DNA of 64,000 nucleotides from Paraburkholderia aromaticivorans (GCF_012689525.1 NZ_CP051516.1:3596001-3660000), one strand, 5' to 3'. Numbered from the stretch's first letter, positions 18,019-28,227 are shown. Program-made: numbers and translations. Notes: a model not told the origin generated them from the sequence alone.

Positions 18019-18759
18019 ATGACCAACGACACCCAACGCCCCAGCGGCCGCCAGGCCAATCAGCTGCGCGACGTGCGCATCACGCGCCACTATACGAAGC
18101 ACGCGGAAGGCTCGGTGCTGGTCGAATTCGGCGATACGAAAGTGATCTGCACCGCGAGCATTGCCGAGAGCGTACCGTCGTTTCTGCGCGACCGCGGTCA
18201 GGGCTGGCTCACCGCCGAATACGGCATGCTGCCGCGCGCCACGCATACCCGCAGCGACCGTGAAGCCGCACGCGGCAAACAGACCGGCCGCACCCAGGAA
18301 ATCCAGCGGCTGATCGGCCGCGCGCTGCGCTCGGTGTTCGATCTGGAGAAGCTCGGCGCGCGCACGCTGCATATCGATTGCGACGTGATCCAGGCCGACG
18401 GCGGCACGCGCACGGCCAGCATCACCGGCGCGTTCGTGGCCGCGCACGACGCAGTGGCGAAGCTGCTCGCCACGGGCCGCATCGAAAGCTCGCCGATCAC
18501 GGATTACGTCGCGGCGATTTCGGTTGGGGTGTACGACGGTCTGCCGGTGCTCGACCTCGACTACGACGAAGACTCGCAATGCGACACCGACATGAACGTC
18601 GTGATGACGGGCGCGGGCGGCTTCGTCGAAATTCAGGGCACCGCTGAAGGCGTAGCATTTTCGCGCGACGAAATGAACGCGCTGCTGGATCTGGCGAGCG
18701 ACGGCATCAATACGCTGATCGCGAAGCAGAAGGCGGCGTTGGAGCAAAAGGGTGAATGA
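18019..18759 (+). CDS. rph: Ribonuclease PH
   Basis: The 246-residue phosphorolytic exonuclease trims tRNA 3' ends. Family sequences are [81 protein letters not shown] and [19 protein letters not shown]. The ATG at 19-21 of the 18000 block gives the standard N-terminus. An in-frame extension far upstream is antisense to yicC and gmk and is not coding. The last bases overlap the rdgB start, so translation is probably coupled. Confidence 0.96.
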   Translation: MTNDTQRPSGRQANQLRDVRITRHYTKHAEGSVLVEFGDTKVICTASIAESVPSFLRDRGQGWLTAEYGMLPRATHTRSDREAARGKQTGRTQEIQRLIGRALRSVFDLEKLGARTLHIDCDVIQADGGTRTASITGAFVAAHDAVAKLLATGRIESSPITDYVAAISVGVYDGLPVLDLDYDEDSQCDTDMNVVMTGAGGFVEIQGTAEGVAFSRDEMNALLDLASDGINTLIAKQKAALEQKGE

Positions 18760-19399
18760 AGTGAGTCGAGACAATGGCGCGGCCGCATCCGGTTCGCCGT
18801 TGAAAAAAGTCGTGCTGGCGTCGAACAACGCGGGCAAGCTGCGCGAGTTCGCGGCGCTGCTCGGCGCGGCCGGCATCGAACTGATTCCGCAAGGCGAATT
18901 GAACGTGCCGGAAGCCGAAGAGCCGCATCCGACCTTCGTCGAAAACGCGCTGACCAAGGCGCGCCACGCGTCGAAGCTGACCGGCCTGCCCGCGCTCGCC
19001 GACGACTCGGGCCTTTGCGTGCGCGCGCTGCGCGGCGCACCGGGCGTCTATTCGGCGCGCTACGCGCAACTTGCCGGCGGCGAAAAGAGCGACGCGGCGA
19101 ATAACGCCCGCCTCGTCTCGGCGTTGCAAGGCGAAACCGATCGACGCGCGTATTACTTCTGCGTGCTGGCCCTGGTGCGTCACGCGGACGATCCCGAGCC
19201 GCTGATCGCCGAAGGCCGCTGGCATGGCGAAATGCTGGACGCGCCGCGCGGCGCACATGGATTCGGCTACGACCCGTACTTCTTCTTGCCGTCGCTGAAC
19301 GCGAGCGCTGCCGAACTTGAACCCGCGGTGAAGAACGCCAGCAGCCACCGCGCGATTGCGTTGCGGCAACTGCTCGCGCGCCTGACGGAGGAAGCGTGA
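18752..19399 (+). CDS. rdgB: XTP/dITP diphosphatase (RdgB/HAM1)
   Basis: This 215-residue house-cleaning pyrophosphatase removes ITP, dITP and XTP. Conserved features are [58 protein letters not shown] and the GFGYDPYFF loop, followed by [11 protein letters not shown]. It starts with GTG at 18752, eight bases inside rph, with GGAG seven bases upstream; a second GTG at 18761 is possible. It overlaps hemW by four bases. Confidence 0.95.
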   Translation: MNEVSRDNGAAASGSPLKKVVLASNNAGKLREFAALLGAAGIELIPQGELNVPEAEEPHPTFVENALTKARHASKLTGLPALADDSGLCVRALRGAPGVYSARYAQLAGGEKSDAANNARLVSALQGETDRRAYYFCVLALVRHADDPEPLIAEGRWHGEMLDAPRGAHGFGYDPYFFLPSLNASAAELEPAVKNASSHRAIALRQLLARLTEEA

Positions 19400-20625
19400 T
19401 TCCGATCAAACCCGCGCCCGCCGATATCGGCAACGGCGTCATCAAGGCCTTCACGTCGCCGGGCAGCATCCGGCTGACGTCGCTGCCGCCGCTGGCGTTG
19501 TACGTGCATTTTCCGTGGTGCGTGCGCAAGTGTCCGTATTGCGATTTCAACTCGCATGAATGGAAAGGCGACACGTTTCCCGAAAGCGAGTATCTCGACG
19601 CGTTGCGCGCCGATCTCGAGATGGCGCTGCCGCTGGTCTGGGGCCGCCAGGTACATACGGTGTTCATCGGCGGCGGCACGCCCAGCCTGCTTTCGGCGGC
19701 CGGGCTCGACCGCATGCTGTCGGATGTGCGCGCGCTGCTGCCGCTCGACGCCGACGCGGAAATCACGCTCGAAGCCAATCCCGGCACCTTCGAAGCCGCC
19801 AAATTCGCGCAGTTTCGCGCGAGCGGCGTGAACCGGCTCTCGGTGGGCATCCAGAGTTTCAACGAAGCGCATCTGAAGGCGCTCGGCCGCATCCACGACT
19901 CGGTGCAGGCGCGTCACGCCGTCGAAGTCGCCGCGACCACCTTCGACAACTTCAATCTCGACCTGATGTTCGCGTTGCCGGGGCAGACGCTCGCCGAATG
20001 CCAGACCGATGTCGAGACGGCGTTGTCGTTCGCGCCGCCGCATTTGTCGCTGTACCACCTGACGCTCGAACCGAACACGTTGTTCGCGAAGTTCCCGCCC
20101 GCCTTGCCCGACGACGATGCATCCGCCGACATGCAGGACTGGATTCATGAGCGCACCTCCGCTGCGGGTTACGAGCGTTATGAGGTGTCGGCGTATGCGC
20201 AGCCGCATCGGCAGAGCAAGCACAATCTGAACTACTGGCGTTTCGGCGACTATCTCGGCATCGGTGCGGGCGCGCATACGAAGCTGTCGTTTCCGAATCG
20301 CGTGCTGCGCCAGGCGCGCTACAAGCATCCCACCACCTTTATCGAGCAGGCGAAGGCCGGCACGGCGGTGCAGGAAGAGCACGAAGTCGGGACCCGCGAT
20401 CTGCCGTTCGAGTTCATGCTGAACGCGCTGCGGCTGGTGGAAGGGTTTCCGGTGCATCGGTTCATCGAGCGCACGGGCATGTCGATGACGTCGATCGAAC
20501 CGGCCTTGCAGGAAGCCGAACGGCGCAAGCTGATCACGCGCGACCACGAAAAGATTGCACCGACGCCACTCGGTCAGGCGTTCCTGAATGATTTGCAGGA
20601 GCTGTTTCTGAAAGATCCGCATTGA
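19396..20625 (+). CDS. hemW: Radical SAM haem chaperone HemW
   Basis: The 409-residue protein has the radical-SAM motif WCVRKCPYCDF (CX3CX2C), GGGTPSLLS, EANPGTF, RLSVGIQSFNEAHLKALGR and DLMFALPGQT. The C-terminal HemN domain is present. It is HemW rather than oxygen-independent coproporphyrinogen oxidase: the N-terminal lead-in is short and it sits in the rph-rdgB-hemW arrangement usual for HemW. The GTG start overlaps the rdgB stop as GTGA. It is thought to deliver haem to apoproteins. Confidence 0.92.
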   Translation: MIPIKPAPADIGNGVIKAFTSPGSIRLTSLPPLALYVHFPWCVRKCPYCDFNSHEWKGDTFPESEYLDALRADLEMALPLVWGRQVHTVFIGGGTPSLLSAAGLDRMLSDVRALLPLDADAEITLEANPGTFEAAKFAQFRASGVNRLSVGIQSFNEAHLKALGRIHDSVQARHAVEVAATTFDNFNLDLMFALPGQTLAECQTDVETALSFAPPHLSLYHLTLEPNTLFAKFPPALPDDDASADMQDWIHERTSAAGYERYEVSAYAQPHRQSKHNLNYWRFGDYLGIGAGAHTKLSFPNRVLRQARYKHPTTFIEQAKAGTAVQEEHEVGTRDLPFEFMLNALRLVEGFPVHRFIERTGMSMTSIEPALQEAERRKLITRDHEKIAPTPLGQAFLNDLQELFLKDPH

Positions 20626-20680
20626 TTGCGGATCGACCGGGCGCCGCAGCGAGGTTTTTTCAGGTTACAATTTAGGGCTT

Positions 20681-20770
20681 GGAGGTGTGGCCGAGTGGTT
20701 TAAGGCACCGGTCTTGAAAACCGGCGAAGGAGCAATCTTTCCGTGAGTTCGAATCTCACCGCCTCCGCCA
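20681..20770 (+). tRNA. tRNA-Ser (anticodon TGA)
   Basis: The 90-nt class II tRNA has acceptor ggaggtg/cgcctcc, anticodon loop cttgaaa giving TGA, a long variable arm around gcgaaggagcaatctttccgt and encoded CCA. Confidence 0.95.
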
Positions 20771-20773
20771 GGA

Positions 20774-20795
20774 CAGATCGGCGCCGAGTCTTCGG
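20774..20795 (+). terminator. Hairpin after tRNA-Ser
   Basis: The perfect 8-bp stem ggcgccga/tcggcgcc has a gtct loop but no T tract. It could be a weak terminator or 3' trailer. Confidence 0.4.
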
Positions 20796-20855
20796 CGCCT
20801 TGCAGAAAAGACGGCCTCAGCGCCGCAATCGCTGAACTTCGCATGACCTTCTCTT

Positions 20856-20879
20856 GAGCCCGCCGCGAGCGGGCTTTCG
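20856..20879 (+). terminator. Terminator-like hairpin before the CSCWMCGNPR gene
   Basis: agcccgc/gcgggct with a cgcga loop and a short T run lies 30 bases before the next gene start. Confidence 0.5.
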
Positions 20880-20909
20880 CACATTCGGCTTTTGAAACGG
20901 AGATGCGAC

Positions 20910-21149
20910 ATGGAAGGTATTGTTCGGCGCCGGCGGAACCGGGCGCGACTCAGGCGGAAACGCCAGAACTGGTGGTTTTCCCGCGGCAAATCAGATACGC
21001 AACTCGGGCGGCTCATCGATACGCCGACTCCCTGTAGTTGCTGGATGTGCGGCAACCCTCGGCGTTATTTTCATGAACTCACGATCAAGGAGCGGCGTTG
21101 GGCGCAAGGGATCGATGGCGAACAGGGACGGCTTTCGCATCGTGGTTGA
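20910..21149 (+). CDS. Small conserved cysteine-motif protein (79 aa)
   Basis: The ATG at 20910 follows CGGAG at good spacing. The product begins with a very basic stretch (VRRRRNRARLRRKRQNWW) and carries PCSCWMCGNPRRYFHELTIKERR. I know this CxCWMCGNPR motif from short bacterial proteins of unknown role. Three closely spaced cysteines plus a basic, arginine-rich N-terminus suggest a small zinc or nucleic-acid-binding protein, but that is inference. There are no operon partners. Confidence 0.7.
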   Translation: MEGIVRRRRNRARLRRKRQNWWFSRGKSDTQLGRLIDTPTPCSCWMCGNPRRYFHELTIKERRWAQGIDGEQGRLSHRG

Positions 21150-21288
21150 CTTGGAATTGATGGCGGTGCCGGGCGTCTCGGCGAACCGCCATGCTGCAAT
21201 GCTCTTGCCGCCGCGTTCCCTCAATTTTTTTTGTCCGGGGTCGATATCAAAGCTATCTGTGCTGTCCGCGCGCGCCCCGGAGACGCCC

Positions 21289-21747
21289 ATGAAAGTCCGT
21301 TCGCTAGCTATTACAGTGATCTGCTTCGCCACATGCGTGGGTGCATCGTCCACCTTGGCGGAGACGTCGGCGGCGCTATCCGACAATGACACCGCGGCCG
21401 TGTTCGGCTCGGCCAGATTGTCGAGTCTGCAGGACATCGGTGGTAGCGCGAAGCTCGGAGGATCGGCAGCGTCGATGGGTACGGACGCGCTGCGCGGCGC
21501 AAGCGGCAATATCGGCGTCAACCTCGTCGTTGGTGCGCTGAACGCGCAGGCCGATCAGATCGCATTCATCACCACGCCGCGAGCGGAAATCGCCTCGCAA
21601 CAGAATGTGCACGCGGTCGCGCAAATCACAGGAAGCGGCACCGCCGAACTCGGCGCGGGCGCGTTGACGTACATGAGCGGTAATGTCGGCGTGAATATCG
21701 CGGCCGGTGTGAGCAATGCCCAGTTCAATGGGCTCGTGGTTCATTGA
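21289..21747 (+). CDS. Secreted glycine/alanine-rich protein with two GNxGVN repeats
   Basis: The 152-residue product has a signal peptide (MKVRSLAITVICFATCVGASSTLA, cleavage before ETSAAL). The mature part holds two copies of a motif: DALRGASGNIGVNLVVGALNAQADQIA and GALTYMSGNVGVNIAAGVSNAQFNGLVV. Similar SGNIGVN-type repeats occur in secreted proteins near pilus or adhesin loci in proteobacteria. CGGAGA lies six bases upstream of the ATG. No secretion gene is adjacent, so its partner is unknown. Confidence 0.65.
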   Translation: MKVRSLAITVICFATCVGASSTLAETSAALSDNDTAAVFGSARLSSLQDIGGSAKLGGSAASMGTDALRGASGNIGVNLVVGALNAQADQIAFITTPRAEIASQQNVHAVAQITGSGTAELGAGALTYMSGNVGVNIAAGVSNAQFNGLVVH

Positions 21748-21833
21748 GCCAAGGCGTTCACGCGGCTCGTTGAAACCACCCGCTGCCGAGCACGCGCAAA
21801 CGCTCAAGACGGCCAAGGTCCAGTAACTAAAAG

Positions 21834-22238
21834 CTAAACCAGCGCGGTCGCCTCAACCTCGATCTTGAAACCATAGTGCAGTTGCGGGACCGGCACGACG
21901 GCGCGCGCAGGCCGTGCTTCACCGGCCCAACGCGCGTAGATCTGATTGAAGCTCATCCAGTGCTCGACATCGACAATGTAGACGCGCACCTGCACCAGTT
22001 GCGCAACGCTGCTGCCGGCGCTTTCGAGCGCGGCTTGCACATTGGCCAACACCTGTTCAGCCTGAACCTCAAACGAGGCCTCGGATAGCTTGTCGCCTTG
22101 CGCCGTGATCGGCAATTGTCCCGAGACGAACACGAAACCATTTGCGACGGCGACGTGACTGTAATGACCGCCCGGCTGCGAAAGCGTAGCGGGATTGTCC
22201 GTATGCGGCAGACGCGGGTCGTGCTGGCTACCAGCCAT
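21834..22238 (-). CDS. RidA/YjgF-family enamine/imine deaminase
   Basis: The 134-residue protein (from the ATG at 22238 preceded by TTGGAG) has YSHVAVANGFVFVSGQLPI, QAEQVLANVQAALESAG and the RPARAVVPVPQL segment, which carries the active-site arginine of the family. RidA proteins hydrolyse reactive 2-aminoacrylate and related imines. It stands alone, leftward. This is a paralogous branch, so the exact substrate is uncertain. Confidence 0.85.
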   Translation of the reverse strand: MAGSQHDPRLPHTDNPATLSQPGGHYSHVAVANGFVFVSGQLPITAQGDKLSEASFEVQAEQVLANVQAALESAGSSVAQLVQVRVYIVDVEHWMSFNQIYARWAGEARPARAVVPVPQLHYGFKIEVEATALV

Positions 22239-22418
22239 GAATATCACTCCAAATGTGACGACGGCACATGACACTGCGTGCGATTCATCCGCACGACAGC
22301 ATCCCGTTTTGCAAAAGCGATGAAGCGATCACACGAGCAATCATGCAACGCGCTAGCGCCGCCCACGCCAGGCGCAGCGCCTCACATCAACACGCTTCTA
22401 CAAATGGAACCGCACACA

Positions 22419-22649
22419 TCACACGCCAAGCATTTCCAGCTTCTCGCGCGCATCCGCGCAACGGCGGTTCAGATCGCGATGCATCAACTGACTGTCGAGC
22501 AGCGTCGATACATCAGACAAACCGAAATCAAAGCGCAAGACGTATTCGATATCTGTGTAATCGTGATAGACGCCGCTGTCCGCCAGCTTCTGCGCTTCAG
22601 CGAAAGCAGCTTGTTGCCGTTCGCCGTTCATCAAATCTCTAATCGCCAT
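22419..22649 (-). CDS. Small protein of unknown function (76 aa)
   Basis: The ATG at 22649 follows CGGAG nine bases upstream; an ATG at 22682 lacks one. The product starts MAIRDLMNGERQQAAFAEAQKLADSGVYHDYTDIEYVLRFDFG. It is helical, mixed-charge and cytosolic, and I do not recognise the family. It lies between ridA and the MFS exporter, all leftward but spaced apart. Confidence 0.6.
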   Translation of the reverse strand: MAIRDLMNGERQQAAFAEAQKLADSGVYHDYTDIEYVLRFDFGLSDVSTLLDSQLMHRDLNRRCADAREKLEMLGV

Positions 22650-22768
22650 GAATGCCGCTCCGAGGAACAGTGGGTCCATCATAGCAACGGAAATTCAAAC
22701 GCACGGTCGCGCGCACGCAACACCTGGTGTTTTCCGTAGACGCCACGTGGCTTGCGTTCCATCAAAGC

Positions 22769-23989
22769 TTAGGCGGCAGCGACAGGCACCTTCGTCCCAT
22801 GCCACCTGATAACCAGAAGCCGGCCGAGATAACACAGCAAGCCCGCCACGCCTACCGTTACGCCCATGCCCTTGGGCGAACCGTCCTGCCAGAGTCCGAC
22901 CGCGAGGCTCGACAACGCGCCGAGCGCCAACTGCACGGCCCCGAACACGGCGGCTGCGGCGCCGGCATTCAGCGGATAGCGATGCATCAGATCGGTCGTA
23001 CAGTTGGCGGACAGAAGACCGACCACGCCGACCACGAAGAACAGGCCGAACACGATCGACCACAGACCACCCCAACCCGTCAGTGACACGAGACAGACAA
23101 ACAGCGAGGCAATGCAACTCACGGTTGCAGCGAAAGAAATGATCGGCAGCGAACCGAGCCGGCCGACGAGCCGCGTATTCATGAAGTTGCCGAACATGAT
23201 GCCGACGATATTCAACGCGAACAGGAAGCCGTAATGCTGCGCCGACACATGGAAATATTCGATGTAGACGAACGGCGTCGCCGTGATGTACGCGAACATC
23301 GACGCAAACGCCATGCCGCCGCACAGCATGTGCCCCCACGCAACCGGGTCGCGCAGCAACTTGCCGTACGCGCCGAACGACTTCAGCAACGCCGAGTGCG
23401 CACGCTTCTCACGCGGCCACGTTTCCGGCACCTTGAGAAACGCGGTGATCGCGCACACCGTGCCGAACAACGTCAGCACGATAAACACCACACGCCAGCC
23501 GCCGAGCAGCAGCAACTGTCCGCCGATGAGCGGCGCGAGCAACGGTCCGATCGACGTGACGATGGCGAGCATCGACAGCACGCGAGCGGCATCGGTCGGG
23601 CCGTGGGCGTCGCGTGCAATGGCGCGTGCCAGCACCGAAGCCGCGCCCGCGCCCAGCGCCTGCACGAAACGGAACGTCACCAGCGAGCCGATCGAGAACG
23701 ACATCGCACAGGCGACGCTGGCCAGCGCATACATGACGATGCCGCCGAGCAACACGGGCCGGCGGCCATAGGTATCCGACAGCGGACCATAGAGCAGCAT
23801 GCCGATCGAAAAGCCGAACATGAAGCTGGTGAGCGTCGTCTGCGCGGCGCCGGTGCTGATGGCGAACGCCTGCGCGATGGTCGGCAGGCTCGGTAGGTAC
23901 ATGTCGATGGAAATCGGCCCGCATGCGGCAAGCGCACCGAGCAACAGAATCAGCCGGCCATCGGGCCGGCTTCTGGCGACGTGAGACAT
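22769..23989 (-). CDS. Bcr/CflA-family multidrug exporter (MFS)
   Basis: This 406-residue protein has 12 predicted membrane helices. ACGPISIDMYLPSLPTIAQAF is the Bcr/CflA opening, and YGPLSDTYGRRPVLLGG matches the MFS motif A loop between helices 2 and 3. RFVQALGAGAASVLARAIARD matches the drug-proton antiporter motif C region. The start MSHVARSRPDGRL at 23989 is preferred over the longer option. It probably expels drugs or small metabolites using the proton gradient. Confidence 0.9.
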   Translation of the reverse strand: MSHVARSRPDGRLILLLGALAACGPISIDMYLPSLPTIAQAFAISTGAAQTTLTSFMFGFSIGMLLYGPLSDTYGRRPVLLGGIVMYALASVACAMSFSIGSLVTFRFVQALGAGAASVLARAIARDAHGPTDAARVLSMLAIVTSIGPLLAPLIGGQLLLLGGWRVVFIVLTLFGTVCAITAFLKVPETWPREKRAHSALLKSFGAYGKLLRDPVAWGHMLCGGMAFASMFAYITATPFVYIEYFHVSAQHYGFLFALNIVGIMFGNFMNTRLVGRLGSLPIISFAATVSCIASLFVCLVSLTGWGGLWSIVFGLFFVVGVVGLLSANCTTDLMHRYPLNAGAAAAVFGAVQLALGALSSLAVGLWQDGSPKGMGVTVGVAGLLCYLGRLLVIRWHGTKVPVAAA

Positions 23990-24246
23990 GGGAATCCAGA
24001 TGAAGCACCGCGCCGTCATCGGCAGCGGAACAGGTGAAACGGGGAAAACAGCAACTTGACGGCCTCAATTGTACGCGACGGTTAACACGACGACCGGGCT
24101 TCGGACCTGATCGCAAAGACGCCAATGAGGCATCGACGACTTCGCGGCAGCCACGTTGCCGATCGGTTAAGCTGCCGCCTGAACGCTCCGGGCGATGCGC
24201 GAACCTGTGCGCGGCGCCCTTCCACCATCCTGTACCCGACCATGCG

Positions 24247-24732
24247 ATGACCGCATTCCTGCTGATCTGGAGCCCCAAGAAATGGCCATGGCCCGAGTTG
24301 CCTGACGTGGCCAAGCGCGTGGCCGTGGGCGTCGCGGTGGCCGACGTATGGGGCTGCGGATTTGCGCGCAGCATCCTGCCGGGTGACCGCGTCTTCCTGC
24401 ATCGCGTGGCGCAGGAACCGAAGGGCATCTTCGGCTCCGGCTATGTGACGCGCGCGCCGTACGAGGTCCCCGATACGGCGACGAAGCGAGGTTACCGTTT
24501 ATGCATCGACTTCGTGTACGACTGGTTAGTCGATGCACACGAAGGCGTGGTGATTCCGCGCGAGATGTTGCGCACGCATCCTTTCTCGGTGCAGACGTGG
24601 GACGCGCAGAGTTCGGGCACCGTGATCAAGCCGATGGCTGAAGGCGCATTGGAAAAGCGCTGGGCGGAACTGACCGGCAAGCGCAAGCCGCCGAAGTTCG
24701 ATACGCCGACGGGACCGCCGCACAAAAACTAA
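24247..24732 (+). CDS. EVE-domain (PUA-like) protein
   Basis: The 161-residue product starts [18 protein letters not shown] and continues [35 protein letters not shown], which fits the EVE fold of the PUA/ASCH group. That fold binds modified bases in DNA or RNA. EVE proteins are often near restriction-type nucleases, but none is visible here. The rest of the chain has no second domain I can name. It stands alone before hemL. Confidence 0.7.
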   Translation: MTAFLLIWSPKKWPWPELPDVAKRVAVGVAVADVWGCGFARSILPGDRVFLHRVAQEPKGIFGSGYVTRAPYEVPDTATKRGYRLCIDFVYDWLVDAHEGVVIPREMLRTHPFSVQTWDAQSSGTVIKPMAEGALEKRWAELTGKRKPPKFDTPTGPPHKN

Positions 24733-24871
24733 GCGAGCGGCCCGCTGCGCAGGCGCATCCGGAAAACCTGTTCACGCTGACTCCGGTACAATTTCCCCAC
24801 CTATCCCAGCGCCGCGCGACTCGCCGACAGGCGACCCGCGTCGCTGCGCAACCCCAATTCCAGTCATCGCC

Positions 24872-26155
24872 ATGTCCAGAAACGAAACCCTATTCGAACG
24901 CGCGCAACGCACCATTCCCGGCGGCGTGAACTCGCCAGTGCGCGCCTTCCGCTCGGTCGGCGGCACGCCGCGCTTCATCGAACGCGCGCAAGGCCCCTAC
25001 TTCTGGGATGCGGACGGTCAACGTTATATCGACTACATCGGCTCATGGGGCCCGATGATCCTCGGCCACGTCCATCCGGAAGTTCTCGAAGCCGTGCAGC
25101 GCGTGCTGGGCAACGGCTTCTCATTCGGCGCGCCGACCGAATCGGAAGTGGAAATCGCCGAGGAAATTTGCAAGCTGGTGCCCTCCATCGAACAGGTCCG
25201 CATGGTGTCGAGCGGCACTGAGGCAACCATGAGCGCGCTGCGTCTCGCGCGCGGCTTCACGAACCGCAGCCGTATCGTCAAGTTCGAAGGCTGCTATCAC
25301 GGCCACGCGGACAGTCTGCTGGTCAAGGCCGGCTCGGGCCTGCTGACCTTCGGCAATCCGACTTCGGCGGGCGTGCCGGCGGATATCGCCAAGCACACCA
25401 CCGTGCTCGAGTACAACAACGTCGCCGAACTCGAAGAAGCGTTCAAGGCGTTCGGCAACGAGATTGCCTCGGTGATCGTCGAGCCAGTGGCCGGCAACAT
25501 GAACCTCGTGCGCGCCACGCCCGAATTCCTGCAAGCCTTGCGGCGCCTGTGTACCGAGCACGGCTCGGTGCTGATTTTCGACGAAGTGATGTGCGGCTTT
25601 CGCGTCGCCCTGGGTGGCGCGCAAGAGGTCTACGGCATCACGCCGGATCTCACGTGCCTCGGCAAGGTGATTGGCGGCGGCATGCCGGCAGCGGCTTTCG
25701 GCGGCCGGCGCGACATCATGGCTCACCTCGCGCCGCTCGGCGGCGTCTACCAGGCGGGCACGCTGTCGGGTAACCCGATCGCGGTCGCGGCCGGCCTGAA
25801 AACGCTGCAATTGATCCAGGCGCCGGGCTTTTACGACACGCTCGCCGCGCGCACTACGCGCCTCGTTCAGGGTCTCGCGAATGTGGCGCGTGAAGCCAAG
25901 GTGCCGTTCGCGGCCGATTCGCTCGGCGGCATGTTCGGCCTCTACTTCACAAACTCGACCCCGACGAGCTTTGCCGAAGTCACGAAGAGCGACGTACCGC
26001 GTTTCAACGCGTTCTTCCACAAGATGCTCGACGCCGGCGTGTACTTTGCGCCGTCGGCGTATGAAGCGGGCTTCGTGTCGATCGTTCACGACGACGCGAT
26101 CGTCGACGCCACGATCGACGCCGCGCGCGGCGCGTTCGCCTCGCTCGCGGCCTGA
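24872..26155 (+). CDS. hemL: Glutamate-1-semialdehyde 2,1-aminomutase
   Basis: The 427-residue PLP enzyme makes 5-aminolevulinate in the C5 haem pathway. It shows [77 protein letters not shown] and the PLP lysine in [17 protein letters not shown]. The length and start are standard. It is followed after 71 bases by ribD. Confidence 0.97.
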   Translation: MSRNETLFERAQRTIPGGVNSPVRAFRSVGGTPRFIERAQGPYFWDADGQRYIDYIGSWGPMILGHVHPEVLEAVQRVLGNGFSFGAPTESEVEIAEEICKLVPSIEQVRMVSSGTEATMSALRLARGFTNRSRIVKFEGCYHGHADSLLVKAGSGLLTFGNPTSAGVPADIAKHTTVLEYNNVAELEEAFKAFGNEIASVIVEPVAGNMNLVRATPEFLQALRRLCTEHGSVLIFDEVMCGFRVALGGAQEVYGITPDLTCLGKVIGGGMPAAAFGGRRDIMAHLAPLGGVYQAGTLSGNPIAVAAGLKTLQLIQAPGFYDTLAARTTRLVQGLANVAREAKVPFAADSLGGMFGLYFTNSTPTSFAEVTKSDVPRFNAFFHKMLDAGVYFAPSAYEAGFVSIVHDDAIVDATIDAARGAFASLAA

Positions 26156-26226
26156 AGCCGGCGAGACAACACACCGCTAAAACCGAAACCCATTACAGCC
26201 TAGCCACCGTACCCGACCGGACACCG

Positions 26227-27396
26227 ATGTTTTCGCAAACCGATTTCGTCCATATGGAACGCGCGCTCGCGTTGGCCAAGCGCGGCATGTACACCACCGA
26301 CCCGAATCCCCGGGTCGGCTGCGTGCTCGTCAAGAATGGCGAGGTGATCGGCGAAGGCTTTACGCAACCGGCCGGTCAGGATCATGCCGAGATCCGCGCG
26401 TTGAAAGACGCGCGCTCGCGCGGCCACGACCTGCGCGGCGCCACGGCCTACGTGACGCTGGAGCCGTGCAGCCACTTCGGCCGCACGCCGCCGTGCGCGA
26501 ATGCGTTGATCGAAGCCCAGGTGGCGCGCGTAGTCGCGGCGATGGAAGATCCCAATCCGCAGGTCTCCGGACGCGGTCTCGCCATGTTGCGCGACGCCGG
26601 CATCGAAGTGCGCTGCGGACTGCTCGCCCACGAAGCGCACGAACTCAATATCGGCTTCGTCTCGCGCATGACGCGCGGCCGCCCGTGGGTACGCATGAAA
26701 GTGGCAGCCTCGCTGGATGGCCGCACCGGCTTGCCTTCGGGCGTCAGCCAATGGATCACCGGCGAAGCCGCGCGCGCCGACGGCCACGCCTGGCGCGCTC
26801 GCGCGTCGGCGATCCTGACCGGCATCGGCACGGTCAGGGAAGACGACCCGCGCATGACGGTGCGTGCTGTCGACACGCCGCGCCAGCCGCAACGCGTACT
26901 GATCGACAGCCAGCTCGACGTGCCGCCGGAGGCGCAGATTCTGGCTGGCGCGCCCACGCTGATCTTCTGCGGCAATCTCGATCAACGCCATACCGATCGC
27001 GCCAACGCACTGCGCGATCGCGGCGCCGAGATCGTCCAACTGGCGAACCCGGCCGGCAAGGTCGATCTGCCCGCGGTGCTAAAAGTGCTCGGCGCGCGCA
27101 ACGTGAACGAACTGCATGTCGAGGCGGGCTACAAGCTGAACGGCTCGCTGCTGCGGGAAGGCTGCGTCGACGAACTGCTCGTGTATCTCGCGCCGAGCCT
27201 GCTCGGCATGGATTCGATGAGCATGTTCAATCTGAGCGCGCCCGAAACGCTCGAGGGCCGCGTCAAACTGAATTTCCACGCGGTCGACCGGATCGGCGAG
27301 GATGTGCGGATTCTCGCGCGCTTTATGCCCCAACCCGCACCCGAAGCCACGCCCGGACCCGACAGTGACACCGCGTCCCAACCCGTTTCGAAATGA
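26227..27396 (+). CDS. ribD: Riboflavin biosynthesis deaminase/reductase RibD
   Basis: This 389-residue fusion performs two steps. The N-terminal deaminase (about 1-145) has the zinc motif DHAEIRAL and TLEPCSHFGRTPPCANAL. The C-terminal reductase starts near RPWVRMKVAASLDGRTGLPSGVSQWITG and includes LTGIGTVREDDPRMTVR. A proline-rich tail (PQPAPEATPGPDSD) ends the chain. It leads a cluster with ribE only 15 bases downstream. Confidence 0.96.
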   Translation: MFSQTDFVHMERALALAKRGMYTTDPNPRVGCVLVKNGEVIGEGFTQPAGQDHAEIRALKDARSRGHDLRGATAYVTLEPCSHFGRTPPCANALIEAQVARVVAAMEDPNPQVSGRGLAMLRDAGIEVRCGLLAHEAHELNIGFVSRMTRGRPWVRMKVAASLDGRTGLPSGVSQWITGEAARADGHAWRARASAILTGIGTVREDDPRMTVRAVDTPRQPQRVLIDSQLDVPPEAQILAGAPTLIFCGNLDQRHTDRANALRDRGAEIVQLANPAGKVDLPAVLKVLGARNVNELHVEAGYKLNGSLLREGCVDELLVYLAPSLLGMDSMSMFNLSAPETLEGRVKLNFHAVDRIGEDVRILARFMPQPAPEATPGPDSDTASQPVSK

Positions 27397-27411
27397 TCAA
27401 GGATTAGTACG

Positions 27412-28026
27412 ATGTTCACAGGAATCGTCGCGGCCGTGGGCCGCATTGAATCAGTCAAACCGCTCGGCACGGACGGCGACGCGGGCGTGCGCCTGAACGT
27501 CGAAGCCGGTGGTCTCGATCTCGGCGACGTGCAGCTCGGCGACAGCATTACGATCCAGGGCGCCTGCATGACCGTGGTCGCGAAGACCGCCCACTCGTTC
27601 GAAGTGGACGTCTCGCGCGAAAGCCTGAACTGCACGGCGGGCCTCGGCGAGACCGGCGAAGTCAATCTCGAGAAAGCGCTGCGCGCGCACGACCGGCTTG
27701 GCGGCCATATTGTCTCCGGCCACGTGGACGGCCTCGGCACGGTCACGCACTTCGCGCCGGTGGGCGAATCGCACGAACTGCGCGTGCTGGCGCCGCGCGA
27801 GATCGGCCGCTATCTGGCGTTCAAAGGCTCTATCACTGTCAACGGCGTGAGCTTGACCGTCAACTCGGTTAAAGATCGCGACGATGGCTGCGAATTCTCG
27901 ATCAACCTGATTCCGCACACGGTCGAAGTGACCGCGCTCAAGCGTCTGCGTGAAGGCACCCAGGTAAATCTGGAGATCGATCTGATCGCGCGCTATGTCG
28001 AGCGCATGCTGAACGCGCCGAAATAA
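27412..28026 (+). CDS. ribE: Riboflavin synthase alpha chain
   Basis: The 204-residue enzyme has two lumazine-binding repeats. The first opens MFTGIVAAVGRI and has DSITIQGACMTVV; the second has GHVDGLGTV and GSITVNGVSLTVNSV. It converts two 6,7-dimethyl-8-ribityllumazine molecules to riboflavin. AAGGA lies before the ATG. The next gene is 201 bases downstream, with a probable promoter (taaaat near 28195). Confidence 0.96.
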   Translation: MFTGIVAAVGRIESVKPLGTDGDAGVRLNVEAGGLDLGDVQLGDSITIQGACMTVVAKTAHSFEVDVSRESLNCTAGLGETGEVNLEKALRAHDRLGGHIVSGHVDGLGTVTHFAPVGESHELRVLAPREIGRYLAFKGSITVNGVSLTVNSVKDRDDGCEFSINLIPHTVEVTALKRLREGTQVNLEIDLIARYVERMLNAPK

Positions 28027-28227
28027 CAGGCCGCAAGCCCGGCCACGCATGGGCTGGTGGCGGCGCCTCGCCGCCTTCGGCCGGTTCATGCGAGCATCGT
28101 TTTCAACGAGCATAGCAACGGCGGACGGCTCATCGCCAGTCGGCCAAATGGCCTATGCCGTTCGGCGGAGGCGACTTGGGCTCGCGCGTGGCGTAAAATA
28201 CGCGCTTTCTTCGAAACTCTCGCCAAC

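Noticed and set aside
28027..28227. Possible FMN riboswitch before the RibBA-like gene
   Set aside because: The conserved RFN-element blocks could not be found, and the region reads as ordinary spacer with a promoter-like taaaat.
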